Assembly (NCBI GenBank): GCA_001970855.1
Contig: LSSN01001610.1
Span: forward strand, 1-14,012
Source: Smittium culicis
Lineage: Eukaryota; Kickxellomycota; Harpellomycetes; Harpellales; Legeriomycetaceae
Direction: 5' to 3'
DNA length: 14,012 nucleotides
Below are positions 1 through 10,345 of this stretch, piece by piece. The position numbers and the translations under genes were made by a program. The first letter of the stretch is position 1. Each line of letters starts with the position of its first letter. The notes below the pieces were generated by a model that had not been told where the DNA came from, did not search any database, and worked only from the letters and a program-made list of their open reading frames with translations.

Positions 1-218
1 TGCTCAGTTTTATATTGATAGTGGATACGTTAATTTAAAAAAAAAAAAGCTCGAGTTAGATAGTTATTTAAAGTTATATATAAAAGTTACATTAAAGAGG
101 AAAAAGAAAAGAGAAGGAGGGAAAGTATTAGATGAATGTATTTAATGATGGGTAGAAATTATAAAAATAAAAGTGGTAAAAATGAGACAATTTTTAAAAG
201 GGAAGGAAAAAGGGATAT
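1..218. other. 3' flank of the glutaryl-CoA dehydrogenase gene
   Basis: This is AT-rich DNA downstream of the minus-strand dehydrogenase stop codon. Read on the minus strand it is strongly pyrimidine-rich (many T and CT runs), as is common for fungal 3' untranslated regions and terminators. No canonical AATAAA is obvious; TTAAATA-like and TATATA-like stretches could serve for 3' end formation. No gene is seen here. Confidence 0.4.
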
Positions 219-1397
219 TTAGACGTTGAATGAGGGGATTCCAGTGATAGCGCGTCCGAGGATGAGGGTGTGGATGTCATGGGTGCCTTCGTAAGTTTTG
301 ACGGCTTCCAAGTTGGTTAAGTGTCTGATGATGTGGTATTCGTCGCTGATACCATTTCCACCGAGCATGTCGCGGCAAGCGCGGGAGATATCGAGGGCTT
401 TTTCACAAGAGTTGCGTTTGATTAGGGAGACCATTTCAGGGGCGAGTTTACCTTCATCTTTGAGTCTACCAACACGGAGACATGCTTGGAGTCCAATGGC
501 GATATCGCTGTGTGCGACGGCGAGTTTTTGTTGGATGAGTTGGAAGCTGGCGAGAGGAACGCCGAACTGTTTGCGGTCGAGGACGTAGTTTCTAGCGGTT
601 TTTAAGCAAGATTCGGCGGCACCTAGAGCACCAAAAGCAATACCGAAGCGGGCATTGTTGAGGCAGCTGAATGGGCCTTTGAGGCCCTTAGCGTGAGGCA
701 ACATGTTTTCGACAGGTACTTCGACGTCTTCCATCAAAATCATACCAGTTACGGAGGCTCTTAGAGAGAATTTACCGTTAATTTTAGGGGTAGTTAAACC
801 GGCCATACCGCGCTCCAAGATGAAACCTCTGATGGTACCATCTTCTTCGGAGTTCTTAGCCCAAACGACGAAAACGTCGGCGATTGGTGAGTTAGTGATC
901 CATGTCTTTGAGCCATTTAGTTTGTATACATTTCCTTGTCTGACAGCGGTGGTTTCCATGCTGCCAGGGTCACTGCCGTGATTTGGTTCAGTAAGACCGA
1001 AAGCACCAACAAGCTTGCCTTTGGCCAATTCAGGCAAAAATCTTTGTTTTTGTTCTTCGGAACCGAAGGCATTGATTGGGTGCATAACCAAAGAGGATTG
1101 GACGCTCATAGCAGAACGGTAACCACTGTCAACGGCTTCGACTTGGCGGGCAGTGAGGCCATATGCAACAGAGGAGACACCGGCACAGCCGTAGCCCTCA
1201 ATTGTTGAACCCAAAATACCTACTTCGCCCATTTCTTCGAACATTCTCTTGTCAAAAGTTTCGTTTCTGTAGTTATCAAGGACTCTTGGTAGGAGCTTTT
1301 CTTGAGAAAAGTTTCTGGCGACATCTTCAACAATTTGCTCCTCTTCAGTAAGCTGAGAGTTAAGATCTAGAGGATCTTCCCAGTTATATCTAGCCAT
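219..1397 (-). CDS. Glutaryl-CoA dehydrogenase (main exon, acyl-CoA dehydrogenase family)
   Basis: This frame encodes a 392-residue FAD flavoenzyme expected to oxidise and decarboxylate glutaryl-CoA to crotonyl-CoA in the mitochondrial matrix, in lysine, hydroxylysine and tryptophan breakdown, passing electrons to ETF. Seen in the sequence: the N-terminal WEDPL start typical of mature [16 protein letters not shown] at about 91-102, with the Arg (94) that in the family binds the glutaryl carboxylate; [11 protein letters not shown] at 133-143 and KTWITNS at 164-170, the flavin and substrate signatures; [10 protein letters not shown] at 245-254; RKQFGVPL at 275-282; [13 protein letters not shown] at 343-355; and the catalytic base Glu370 in TYEGTHDIH. 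Length and motif spacing match mature human GCDH closely, and no internal stop or gap is seen. The ATG at 1397 sits exactly where the mature enzyme begins, and a mitochondrial presequence appears to lie in an upstream exon (1626-1688). GC content is near 47%, far above the neighbouring DNA. The family assignment is very secure; the exact N-terminus is not. Confidence 0.95.
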   Translation of the reverse strand: MARYNWEDPLDLNSQLTEEEQIVEDVARNFSQEKLLPRVLDNYRNETFDKRMFEEMGEVGILGSTIEGYGCAGVSSVAYGLTARQVEAVDSGYRSAMSVQSSLVMHPINAFGSEEQKQRFLPELAKGKLVGAFGLTEPNHGSDPGSMETTAVRQGNVYKLNGSKTWITNSPIADVFVVWAKNSEEDGTIRGFILERGMAGLTTPKINGKFSLRASVTGMILMEDVEVPVENMLPHAKGLKGPFSCLNNARFGIAFGALGAAESCLKTARNYVLDRKQFGVPLASFQLIQQKLAVAHSDIAIGLQACLRVGRLKDEGKLAPEMVSLIKRNSCEKALDISRACRDMLGGNGISDEYHIIRHLTNLEAVKTYEGTHDIHTLILGRAITGIPSFNV

Positions 1398-1625
1398 TTC
1401 TATGTTTATAATTTGAAGGTAAAAAAAAAAAGTTAATTTTGGTAAAAGAAAAAATGTATAAGGTCGCGTTTAGATGAGATGGATATTTACTGCTATTTGC
1501 GGCGTAGTTTCTTGCTGAGTTACGGAATAGGTGTTCATTATAGAAAACAAAATGGAAAAAAGTAAGAAAAATGAATGATGAGAGTGAAGAGAGGGAAAGA
1601 GAATGGATAAGGGTAAAAACTTACA
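1390..1625 (-). other. Candidate spliceosomal intron near the 5' end of the dehydrogenase gene
   Basis: On the minus strand the donor region reads GTGTAAGT (1626-1619). Near the 3' end there is a TTAAC branch-site-like sequence (1436-1432), a run of 11 T (1431-1421), and two possible acceptors: ATAG ending at 1400 and CTAG ending at 1390. The intron would be about 225-237 nt long and contains stops in the exon 1 frame, so it must be removed to join the presequence to the enzyme. The two acceptors lie on either side of the ATG at 1397, so acceptor choice would decide whether that ATG is kept. Confidence 0.6.
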
Positions 1626-1688
1626 CATGGCGGCACCCAAGCGGGCTTTTGGGAAAGAAGAAGAAATTTTGGAAACAGATCTAAACAT
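1626..1688 (-). CDS. Candidate first exon of glutaryl-CoA dehydrogenase: mitochondrial presequence
   Basis: From an ATG at 1688-1686 the minus strand encodes MFRSVSKISSSFPKARLGAA. This is rich in Arg, Lys and Ser, has no acidic residue and looks like a matrix-targeting presequence. It runs into GTGTAAGT (1626-1619), a strong intron donor, and the frame then becomes hydrophobic nonsense that stops at 1470. GCDH is a matrix enzyme and the main exon lacks a presequence, so this exon supplies the missing part. If the donor is GT at 1626 and the acceptor is TAG at 1392-1390, the two exons join in frame as 411 codons including the stop (410 residues), with Ile-Tyr-Asn-Trp at the join. If the donor is GTAAGT at 1624 with acceptor ATAG at 1403-1400, the join makes a TAA stop just before the main-exon ATG. 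Exon identity is well supported; the boundary is uncertain by about 2 bases. Confidence 0.65.
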
Positions 1689-1860
1689 TTTAGAGTAGTA
1701 GTTGTGAAATATATTCTAGAGGTAGCAAGGATATTTAAAAGGGGGGAGTGGTAGGATACGTTGCAATAAATCAAAAGACAGAATTTGAAGTATTGATAAA
1801 AGGAAAGCGATATATATACAGGATATATAAAAATGTCAGCGAAATGAAATCAGGCCTGGT
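1689..1860 (-). promoter_or_regulatory. Probable promoter region of the dehydrogenase gene
   Basis: This AT-rich stretch lies directly upstream of the exon 1 ATG. TATATATA (1811-1818) and a second TATATAA-like run (1824-1830 on the plus strand) lie roughly 120-140 bases upstream of that ATG, a reasonable position for a fungal TATA element. No specific operator was recognised. Confidence 0.35.
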
Positions 1861-2640
1861 AATAATGGAGTAATGATTCGTAAGCCTGTGGTATTTATAC
1901 TTTTTTTTTTAACAAGAGAGCCTTTTTCTTTTTTCTTGGATCATGGACTCCGAAAATTGCAGTCTGATCCAGTATGGCCTGCCCTTTTCTCTAAATGCAG
2001 CAATCTACAGGGGTTTTTTCATTCATTTACTTATTGCAATTCCATCTTTTCTTCAGGGTTGAGCCAACCAGATCAATCGTATTACCATTCGCTTGCTTTA
2101 TTTCGACTCAGGTTTATCTGATTCGCCACATTTCCGCTTGCCGTCATTTCTGGTCAGCTGAATTTTCTCTTTTCTTTTCTTGCCCAATCTGCAGTGTTTC
2201 GAATCCTACGCAGCATTAGAACAAAAAAAACCAATAATTTAGGGAAAATCATCTTAGTTTTCGCCCCAATACCTAAATTTAGTCTAGCATACTCTTCAAT
2301 ACATATACTAAGCATTGTATACTCACTAGCACTTAAAATCGGCCGCTAAGCTATTAAATCGCTTATAATAAAAACAGTACATATGGATGAGTAAAATATG
2401 CTCACTTACACTCAGTTATCAATATTCAAAGCTTGGTCAACTATTTGATTTAATAGTTGACCCAGTTTCAGATATTGTCAACCAAACCCCCTATTTTTCT
2501 CCATAATTCAATCAGTCTCCGATTAGTAATATAAAAACATTTATGTCCACCTATTGGCCGCTCATACCATCAGCAAATTGTCTGTTTTTACTTAAAATTT
2601 TACGATTATTGGCTATCGTAATTTCCAATTCATTTTTATG
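1861..2640. other. Intergenic stretch without a convincing gene
   Basis: About 780 bases of intermediate composition (roughly 35-40% GC at the left, declining to the right). Two overlapping open frames on the plus strand, beginning at 1873 and 1995, encode Phe/Ser/Leu-rich peptides with no recognisable motif; I read them as chance frames. A perfect palindrome (2435-2462) and a group of CCAAT-type pentamers (from 2553) are listed separately. No tRNA could be folded. Confidence 0.5.
2435..2462. repeat. Perfect palindrome with 11-bp arms and a 6-base loop
   Basis: The left arm GGTCAACTATT (2435-2445) is the exact reverse complement of the right arm AATAGTTGACC (2452-2462), separated by TGATTT. 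The arms are richer in GC than the surrounding DNA. It could be a hairpin, a dimeric protein-binding site or a relic of a transposon end. It is not followed by a T tract and lies next to no clear gene, so a terminator role is not supported. Confidence 0.8.
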
Positions 2641-2711
2641 TAATTGATAACATTTTTTGAATACGACAGTTCATAGCCATTATTTATTGGCTAAACTGCC
2701 TGATCCATTGG
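2553..2711. promoter_or_regulatory. Cluster of five CCAAT/ATTGG pentamers
   Basis: ATTGG occurs at 2553-2557, 2608-2612, 2686-2690 and 2707-2711, and CCAAT at 2625-2629. Three of the ATTGG copies sit in a TATTGGC context. CCAAT boxes bind the heterotrimeric HAP/NF-Y complex in fungi. No well-supported gene starts nearby, so this may be chance or a relic promoter. Confidence 0.2.
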
Positions 2712-2920
2712 CAATTCATGTTTACTTGCATTATGATAAAATCTATATTAAACGAGAATTATTAATCTGTAAAACCTTTAGTCCGTGGGAAGTTCCAGAA
2801 TCACTTTATACTATTTTGGATATACTGAAGGCAACTCAAAAACAATCACAAATGGCCGTGGGAAAGTTTAGACATGCCTACAACCCCTTTTACTTATCAC
2901 AGCAAATTATAAGCTGCTGA
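2660..2920 (+). pseudogene. Open frame without an ATG start; possible gene relic
   Basis: About 87 codons stay open up to the TGA at 2918-2920. The frame begins only at a TTG (2657-2659), and the first in-frame ATG comes very late (the Met-Ala-Val-Gly stretch near the end), so it is not a credible eukaryotic gene as it stands. The peptide has mixed, protein-like composition (for example PWEVPESLYTIL and MAVGKFRHAYNPFY), and GC is near 36%, above the AT-rich DNA to the right. I recognise no family. It may be a decayed fragment of a gene or element, or simply a chance frame. Confidence 0.15.
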
Positions 2921-3578
2921 TAAGAATTAAAAAAACATGAAACAATGCCATTTATGCTTATATCAACTATTAAACTGTATTTCCATTTAAAATTATCTCA
3001 TACATTCCCCAACATCAGTTTTAGAATAAATCATTTACACAGCTGCAAAGTCTAAATTACATCTAAAATACATTTGTGTCTCTCCTAGTTTTGGATACAA
3101 TCTTCACTTTCCAATAAATCCTACTTTTACTATCTCTCACTAAAAAAAAAAGACATCCTAAAACCATAATTCATAATTGTCACTAAATACAACAATAAGG
3201 GTAAATCAATCACATCCACGTCTGCTAAAAATATAAACACACTAAAAATAAAGTATACTATTTATAATCGATCAAGTTATATGTGAGATTGTATTGTGGA
3301 GCATGAAATTTTCTATTAAATTAATTCTTCTTTTCAAATTATATTTAAGGTTTAAATTCAAATAGAATAAACTATCATATGAATCAAACAGCTTATCCAA
3401 TAAAAAAATTTAATAATTAATAGCAAATAAAATTCGAAGGAAAAAAAGCCCCTATCACTATAAGAGTCTCCAGTATAGAAAACTCATTACTTTTAGCAAT
3501 ATCTTTATTAAATTATTTTTAAGGATAATATCTTAATTTCAAATTTAAAAATTTTTTTGAGCAAATAAAAAATAACAA
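2921..3578. other. AT-rich intergenic DNA, nothing recognised
   Basis: About 660 bases with A/T runs and a clear excess of C over G on the plus strand (for example 14 C to 5 G in both 3001-3060 and 3181-3240). I see no open frame with protein-like composition, no tRNA and no repeat of note. Confidence 0.5.
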
Positions 3579-3878
3579 TCAAATAAACGCCACGCCTATA
3601 AAAAGAAATAAAAATACTATCAATCCAAGAAATTTATCGCTATTAGCTGCTGTAACCATAAATTCGCCCTTTCTTTTCTCGTCTGCGCTCATATTTACCC
3701 CATCACTCAAAACCCCATATTCACTGATATAATTGAAAGCTATATAATCCGATCCGTCGCTTTTTTTTTGATATTTAATCCCATACTTGCCGCACCTCTC
3801 TTCTCCATATTTACATCTGATCGAGTATACCTCCATAATAAAACATACAAATCGAAATATACTCTTTCCAACTTTCAT
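3579..3878 (-). CDS. Hypothetical small protein with a C-terminal membrane segment
   Basis: A 99-codon frame runs from an ATG (3878-3876) to a stop at 3579. The product has a basic N-terminus, a central hydrophilic part with four Cys (near residues 12, 22, 29 and neighbours) and many Tyr and Lys residues, and ends in a strongly hydrophobic tail (FLGLIVFLFLFIGVAFI, about residues 83-99). That would make it a tail-anchored or single-pass membrane protein. Local GC is about 35% against about 20% in the DNA to its right, which mildly favours coding or formerly coding DNA. I recognise no family and no splice sites were identified. It could also be one exon of a larger gene or a chance frame. Confidence 0.3.
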   Translation of the reverse strand: MKVGKSIFRFVCFIMEVYSIRCKYGEERCGKYGIKYQKKSDGSDYIAFNYISEYGVLSDGVNMSADEKRKGEFMVTAANSDKFLGLIVFLFLFIGVAFI

Positions 3879-6800
3879 CTCTTTTTTTTTAGCTAAAAAA
3901 TTTAAACCTCGCTAACTCAAAATTTATTCTCTATTTTTATATTTTTTGCTTTTTGTATTAAATAGGTAATCTTTTGATTGAAATTTAAACATTTATAAAT
4001 ATTTAACTTTCCTATATTCTCGCTCGCCACAAATATTTTTTCTCATGGTCCTCTTTTATTAAAACGGTGCTTATTTTTTATCGTTTTTTTACTAAATCTC
4101 TATAAAATAGCCCATAATGATAAAATAATACGAATATATACACGTAACGTAGAAAATCCACCACAAAGTAATTTATCATTTATAAACAAAATTTTAATTA
4201 TTATCTATACGCATACGGAATACTTCTAACAGGAGTTGAAATTAATATAGTTGTTAGTAATCCAATGTTCTTCCTTTACAAAAAAAATATAATAATTAAA
4301 AATTCAATTGAATATATTGCTTTTCTACATAGAATATAATAATTTTACACGCATAATAGATAGAAACCCTCATCGACCACAAAATATATTAAAATCTAAA
4401 TTTCAAAGTGCACCATTAGATTATACATGCTCCTAATAATCCAAAGTTTTATATTTAACCAAATACTTATTTTGTAGTATATATCACCTCTAGTTCCACC
4501 CATATGTAATATAATAATAAAGATTTATATAAGCTCTAGTAACTCCTTTAATTTATTTTTACCTAGACATAAGCTTATGAGATGTATTACTTTTTTATCA
4601 AAACTTGGACTCGTATAAAAAAACTACCTTGAAGTAAATTTAGAATAATATATAAAGTAGCATAATATACTCCTAGCTGTAAAAAAACATGTTAAACCTC
4701 ATATTATACGCTATATATATATCCAAAAAAGATTGAAGTTTAAGAAAAAGCGTGCTTTATATATTATTAGCCATAGGCTTCTAGTATAGCATTAGAAAAT
4801 ATAGATATTAAATAAATATATACTTTAGTTCGAATTTAAACGATAACTATGATTTATAGGATTTTTATCATTCCCACATAAATACTTATGAATTTTTTTA
4901 TTTGACATATCAAATAAATTTTGGTTTTAAAAAACACGCCCTATTTATATCATTAGGGAAAATCAAAATATTCTCGAATAGCACATAATCAAAACCTATA
5001 ACTCTAATCAGCTTAACATATACATCGTACTATAATATTTATAGAATAAAAAAAAATACTGAGAATGACCTGGTATTAGCGAATCTGATTTCAAGTAACA
5101 AGAGCTGAAAATTAGATTATTAACACATCAATGATCAAATATTTGAAAGGTTACTCGATTTTTGACCTATTAAATATTGCACTTTGGTATTCGATGACTC
5201 CGAATTGGATTCACTGCCTAATTATCATAAATTTAAAAAATAATAAATGTGAAGCTTTAGGTTTGGAAATTTTCTTACTATTTATTTTTAAACATAGACA
5301 TCTTTTGTTGCAATAATAGTGCTTAGAAGCTAAAAAATGATAATTGGTATTCTAATTTAATGGGATTTTATTATAAAAGTTTCTATATTGAATAATATAG
5401 CATATTTCGACAATGCCCAATAGTAAAAACATAATCTTCAAGTAGATTAATAATTGATATATTTAAATTCTGTTGATGATACTATTTTTATTAGTATTTT
5501 CAATTCTTCAGGTTTAAACTGAAATGAAATTTCCTTCTCGTTCAGAATCTCTCACATAATCTAAAAATCAGTAAATTTTTTGGATGGTATGAAAAAAAAA
5601 TTGTGAAATTTTAATAAAATCTTGTTTCAGTCCAATAACTGCGTACCTAAATGGAATTTAATCAGTCTTCAATATGAAAGATCTCTAAACGAATTTTTAA
5701 AAGTAAGATTATTGCCTGGAGTTAAAAATATTCATATATTCAAAATCATTTATATAAAATTTATCTTTTTTAGATAATCAAAATCATATCTAGGGCATAT
5801 ATCTACAAGGATAAATATAAATAAGATACCCGTCCAGATTTGAGAATGAAAAAGCTGGATCATCAAAAACATATTTTTAGGGCCTGAGATCTGTATGCAA
5901 GTTCAAAGCTGGACTTGTAATTGAATATATTATAAAAATAATTGTTAAAAGTAAAAAATTACTAAAAGATTATTTCTTTTGAAATATTATAAACAATTGA
6001 AGGAAATATTTGACTAAAATCCATAAAAAATTTTAAAAAAAAAATACACCTAATACGATGAAATATTTTTTTGTGGAAAACAAAACCATCCCGAATTTGA
6101 TTAAAGTATGAATTTAATAAAGATTCACATCTCTTATTATAAAACATTACATTCATAGAATTTCTTGAAAAAAAAAAAATAAAGTTTTATATATTTTACA
6201 AAAATGAAAGAAATTAACGATTTTTGAATAAATTATTAATACTAATTGTTATAAAATAATTTAAATTTTTTATAAAGGAGTTTTTTTAGTTCAAAGATAT
6301 ATAAGCAAAGCAATCACGTAATAATAAAAGCAATTTCCCCATGATTATTTTGATACATTATAATGAAAATATCTTACTATATTTTCCTTGACTATTCAAT
6401 TAGTTCAAGAATACTAAAAATAAATACTAATAGAATATAAAAAAAGTTTAAATTTACGTCTTATTTTTCTTATTAGAAAGAAGCTACTGATAATATAACC
6501 TTTTTAATGATATGAGCATACTTTCAAATACTATATGGTAGCCTAGAATCCATGATTTTTAAAAATGTTAATAAATCTAAAGTACAGATGTGATGAAACC
6601 ACTATAAAAAGATACATAATTATACTTATCTTGATTTCCATCACCATAATAAAATAAATTAAAATCGGTAATAAAAAGACTTTAATTAATTCGAAATTAT
6701 TTCAAAAGAATCGATCTAATACCGATTATTCAAGTATATATAATTATTATCTTGGATTTTAATAGACAGTACTTTATATGTTATAAATTACTAAAATAGA

Positions 6801-7482
6801 TCGTGTTTAAAATTGTTTATTGTGGTATATTTTATTTAAAGGTTATTAAATTTAGCCCTAATCAATTCTCATAATTTGAACTAATAAATTTATATTTTTA
6901 ATACCTATTATCAATAATACTTTTAATTTAATACTATTTTATCCTATTTTGATAAGCGATTAATTGATAAAATTTTTTCTTCTAAACAAAAATCAAATAA
7001 TGATGTGATTATTTCAAGTTTTAGATATTCATTTAAAACTTCCAGATACTATTCTACATTAATTTATATACCAATAAAAAATATAAATTCTTTCTGGGAT
7101 AAAATTAAATTCATTTTATTTTGTATATTATAAAAATCAAACAAGTCGATTTTTCTATTAAAAGATTTTTTCCAGAATCTAAATATTTAGATTGATTTCA
7201 AGAAAGTTTACTAGTATTATATCCAATAACTACTATAAAATCAAAAATAATTTTGTGAATTTACATTATATATTTATTGTAAAAATAACTTTATAAATAA
7301 ATAATAAATAATAGTATTAATCGAAATAAGCGTAAAATTTAAAATCATACTTTTTGAAACTATGTATATATCAATTAAGAAATCAAATTTTTTATCTCTA
7401 AATATTTGTCTACTTAATTTAGAGTACAGTATACTCTCTGAGCTGACAACAAAGAAATTTAGCTCTTTTTGATCCAAATTCT

Positions 7483-7512
7483 TTCTGAGTTGGAAAATAT
7501 GCCAACTCAGAA
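7483..7512. repeat. Perfect inverted repeat with 11-bp arms and an 8-base loop
   Basis: TTCTGAGTTGG (7483-7493) is the exact reverse complement of CCAACTCAGAA (7502-7512), with AAAATATG between. The arms are far richer in GC than the desert around them, which makes the match less likely by chance than an AT-only hairpin. Confidence 0.8.
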
Positions 7513-7859
7513 TTATTGTTTTTATTTTAATTTCATTTAGATAAAATTTTTCCTGAGAATAAAGCTTCGAACTTTCAAAATTAGCCTTTTTAAAATAATT
7601 CACAAAGCCAATTATGAATATTGATGGCCAATAGCTTGCGTCCAAGAAATATTCATTTATGTTTTCCCCGTCCTATACTTTTAAAAAAAAACCAATTTAT
7701 TGATTCTGCTATTATTTTTAAAAAAATTTTTTATTTGTTTCTATACTAAATATACCAATAATCCATTGAATCTAGAAATTATTTTATTTTATTGGAATTC
7801 AGTTGGCTATACATGATGAGATAAAAATTTTCTACAGGGTGTGAAGGGGTAAAGAACCT

Positions 7860-7877
7860 GAAAAAGAAAAAGAAAAA
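7860..7877 (+). repeat. Simple repeat (GAAAAA)x3
   Basis: Three perfect copies of GAAAAA lie within a purine-rich tract that starts near 7837 (GGGTGTGAAGGGGTAAAG). This is a short microsatellite with no evident function. Confidence 0.8.
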
Positions 7878-7923
7878 CGCTATAAAAATGATAGGCTAAT
7901 TAAAATAAAGTTTCCATCACAGA

Positions 7924-7939
7924 AAGCTAATTTTAGCTT
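7924..7939. repeat. Short inverted repeat AAGCTAA/TTAGCTT
   Basis: Seven-base arms (7924-7930 and 7933-7939) are separated by TT. In DNA this AT-rich such a hairpin may be chance. Confidence 0.5.
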
Positions 7940-9327
7940 GAATTACAGCCATTTTGAAAAAAAAATTATAAAATGCTAACTTAGAAAGCTCTTATATTGA
8001 AGGTAAAAAATTTAGTCGCAAATGGTCCTTTTTTACCAATAATACTTTTCTAAATTATGAAAATACCATAAAAATCCAATCGTTTTACCCTAAAGCAATA
8101 GATGATAACTGGAAGATGGAAAAAAAAGAAAATCCATCAAATAAATTTACAAAAAATCGCCATATCAGAGAGTTTACTGTACATGTATTAATTATTTAAA
8201 ATCTGAACGGATATTTAGTAGAATATACTGTTTAAAAAAACTAAGCAAAAATTTTTTCTATAGATTTATTTAGATATTATGATCAAATAGCTACTATTTA
8301 TTTTAAATAATATCATTTGAAGAATTATAATACAATTACGACATCGAAAGAATCGCTGAAAATCTTAATTAAAACATATATATTTATAATTTGCTTTGGA
8401 TATTAATTAGTTCAACCTCTATACAGATTTATCGGTATGTTTAATGATTTTAAAAAAATTCATCATATTTTAAAATTAATATAATAAAAATTTAAATATA
8501 ATTGAATAATTTATTACTTGTATTTACAAGCAAATATAGTTAATTTTGAGCTAAATTGTGATATTTTATTGAAATATAATAAATAATAAAATATAAAAAA
8601 TTTCAATAGACGTATAATTTATATTTAATTTGCATCAAAATAAAAATTCAATTTTGAAGAGCTTTTTTAAAAAAACCTTGAAAAAAATAATGCTAGACTT
8701 TGAATAACCCGAAATTAGAAGAATTAAATATAATATAAGAAAATTTTCTGTGCATTATATGTAAAATTGTTTACTACTCCTTTGATTTTAAAGGCAAATA
8801 GCTGCCCTTTCTTTGTATTTATTTTCCAATTTATTTATCAAAAAATTATAAATGTCGTAGTGGATTCCTTCTAACCAAAAAAATTGCATCGAATCCAATC
8901 ATTTTATTATTTTCTTTATATTCTATTTTTTTCTTTCTATTAAGATTACAGATCTTAAAGATCACGATTAAAAAGGATTTTCTTTAGATTTTATCACAAA
9001 GAACAGAATATTCTTCGTGAGTTAATTTATAAAGCGATCCTCTTTATGAGTAATGTTATATTATTTTATATATTTTACTTACGAAGAACTACTAGGTTAT
9101 TTGTTTCATTTCAATATTTTATATTTTAAACTTATTACAGAGACACTGTAAAAACTGGTAGTATAAATAAGCGATTTTTTGGGAAAACAGATTTGGTATA
9201 AATAGTCGTGGCTTTTTACTAAAAAATGGGGAGATACAAAAACCACTACTGAATAAAAAATAATCAAAGTTTAATATCGTTTTTTTTTATAAATCTTTTC
9301 TTATACAAATTTTGAACCAAATAAAAC

Positions 9328-9368
9328 CCTAGAATATAAACTCTAGGTGGAGAAGTGGGAAAATCTCC
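9328..9368. repeat. Two adjacent small hairpins
   Basis: CCTAGA (9328-9333) pairs with TCTAGG (9342-9347). One base later GGAGA (9349-9353) pairs with TCTCC (9364-9368). The two stems sit side by side in a GC-richer patch within the desert. This could be a structured RNA fragment or a binding site, but the stems are only 5-6 bp. Confidence 0.45.
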
Positions 9369-9510
9369 GACATAAATAAACAGCGTTTAAGATTTTACAA
9401 AGAAACTTATAAAAATATTTTAGCCACAAGTAAAAATAATTTTTATTAATAAATGTTAATTATATTGTAACAAATCAAGTAGTTAAGGGATCTGAATTAT
9501 AAATAAAGTA

Positions 9511-9530
9511 TAAAAAGATAAAAAGATAAA
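9511..9530 (+). repeat. Simple repeat (TAAAAAGA)x2.5
   Basis: Two perfect TAAAAAGA units are followed by a partial third. This is a short tandem repeat in AT-rich DNA with no evident function. Confidence 0.7.
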
Positions 9531-10330
9531 ATAATTCGCAAAAACTCAGAGCTGGAATGTAAGAAAAATCATTAAAATAAGAAACAAAAAAAAAACAAGC
9601 ATGGAAAGATGGGATTAAAAATGACTCTAATAATTTAGTTTAAAATTCTCTCATCATTTCATTATTTTATATATTTTTAAAACTATTATACTTTATACTA
9701 GAATAAATTTAAAATTTTAGCTCCAAATAATAACCTTAAATCTATATAAGTGCATAATTAATAATTCAAAGCGTGGCTAATTAAGCTGACGCATCATGTG
9801 TCCCCAAAAAACAAATCAAAGGGCCCGATAAACCCTCTAAACATCTACTTAGTGTACAAATATTAAAATAATAATATCAAAAAATAAAAATATTTAAATC
9901 ATTGCGCTAATATTACCAAATCCATTGTAAAAGAACAAAAAATTATACCTAATATCAAATTTTACAATACTTATATAAATCCATAACTAATTTTACTAAA
10001 AAAATTTAATTTTTATCTGAAAAAGCACATTTAGAATAAGAATGATCTTTGAAAATATATAAGAAAAAAATGAAAATCATAAAAGATTGAAATTTTTATG
10101 ATAAAAAATTCAGTTATATGATTAAAAATAAAATTATTAGTATTTTAGATATGTTCCTCAAAAAAATTCATCTTATGAATATTTTTATGAAATAATATTA
10201 AATTTGAGCAAAGTAAAAAAATTGAAAAAACCATTAGAATTATTTCACCAAAAGTTACTTAGGGTAGAATTTTTGGGAATGATACTTCATTCATTAAATC
10301 AGAATACTATATAATTAGTTATTTCGGAAA

Positions 10331-10345
10331 TTATTATTATTATTA
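10331..10345 (+). repeat. Simple repeat (TTA)x5
   Basis: A run of five TTA triplets; a microsatellite with no evident function. Confidence 0.8.

Noticed and set aside
298..1351. Plus-strand open frames inside the dehydrogenase gene
   Set aside because: They are antisense shadows of a clearly coding, strongly conserved minus-strand frame and encode no recognisable protein.
2140..2215. Possible tRNA, with a B-box-like TTTCGAATCC and an A-box-like TGGTCAGCTG
   Set aside because: The T-arm and acceptor stems do not pair, and the A box lacks the required A at its seventh position.
1873..2219. Two overlapping plus-strand frames encoding Phe/Ser-rich peptides
   Set aside because: No family motifs, the two frames overlap each other, and the composition fits pyrimidine-rich intergenic DNA. 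Not reported as genes.
7274..7645. A 123-codon minus-strand frame in the AT desert
   Set aside because: Its Ile/Phe/Lys/Ser/Tyr-rich composition is what random 20% GC DNA gives, and no motif was recognised.
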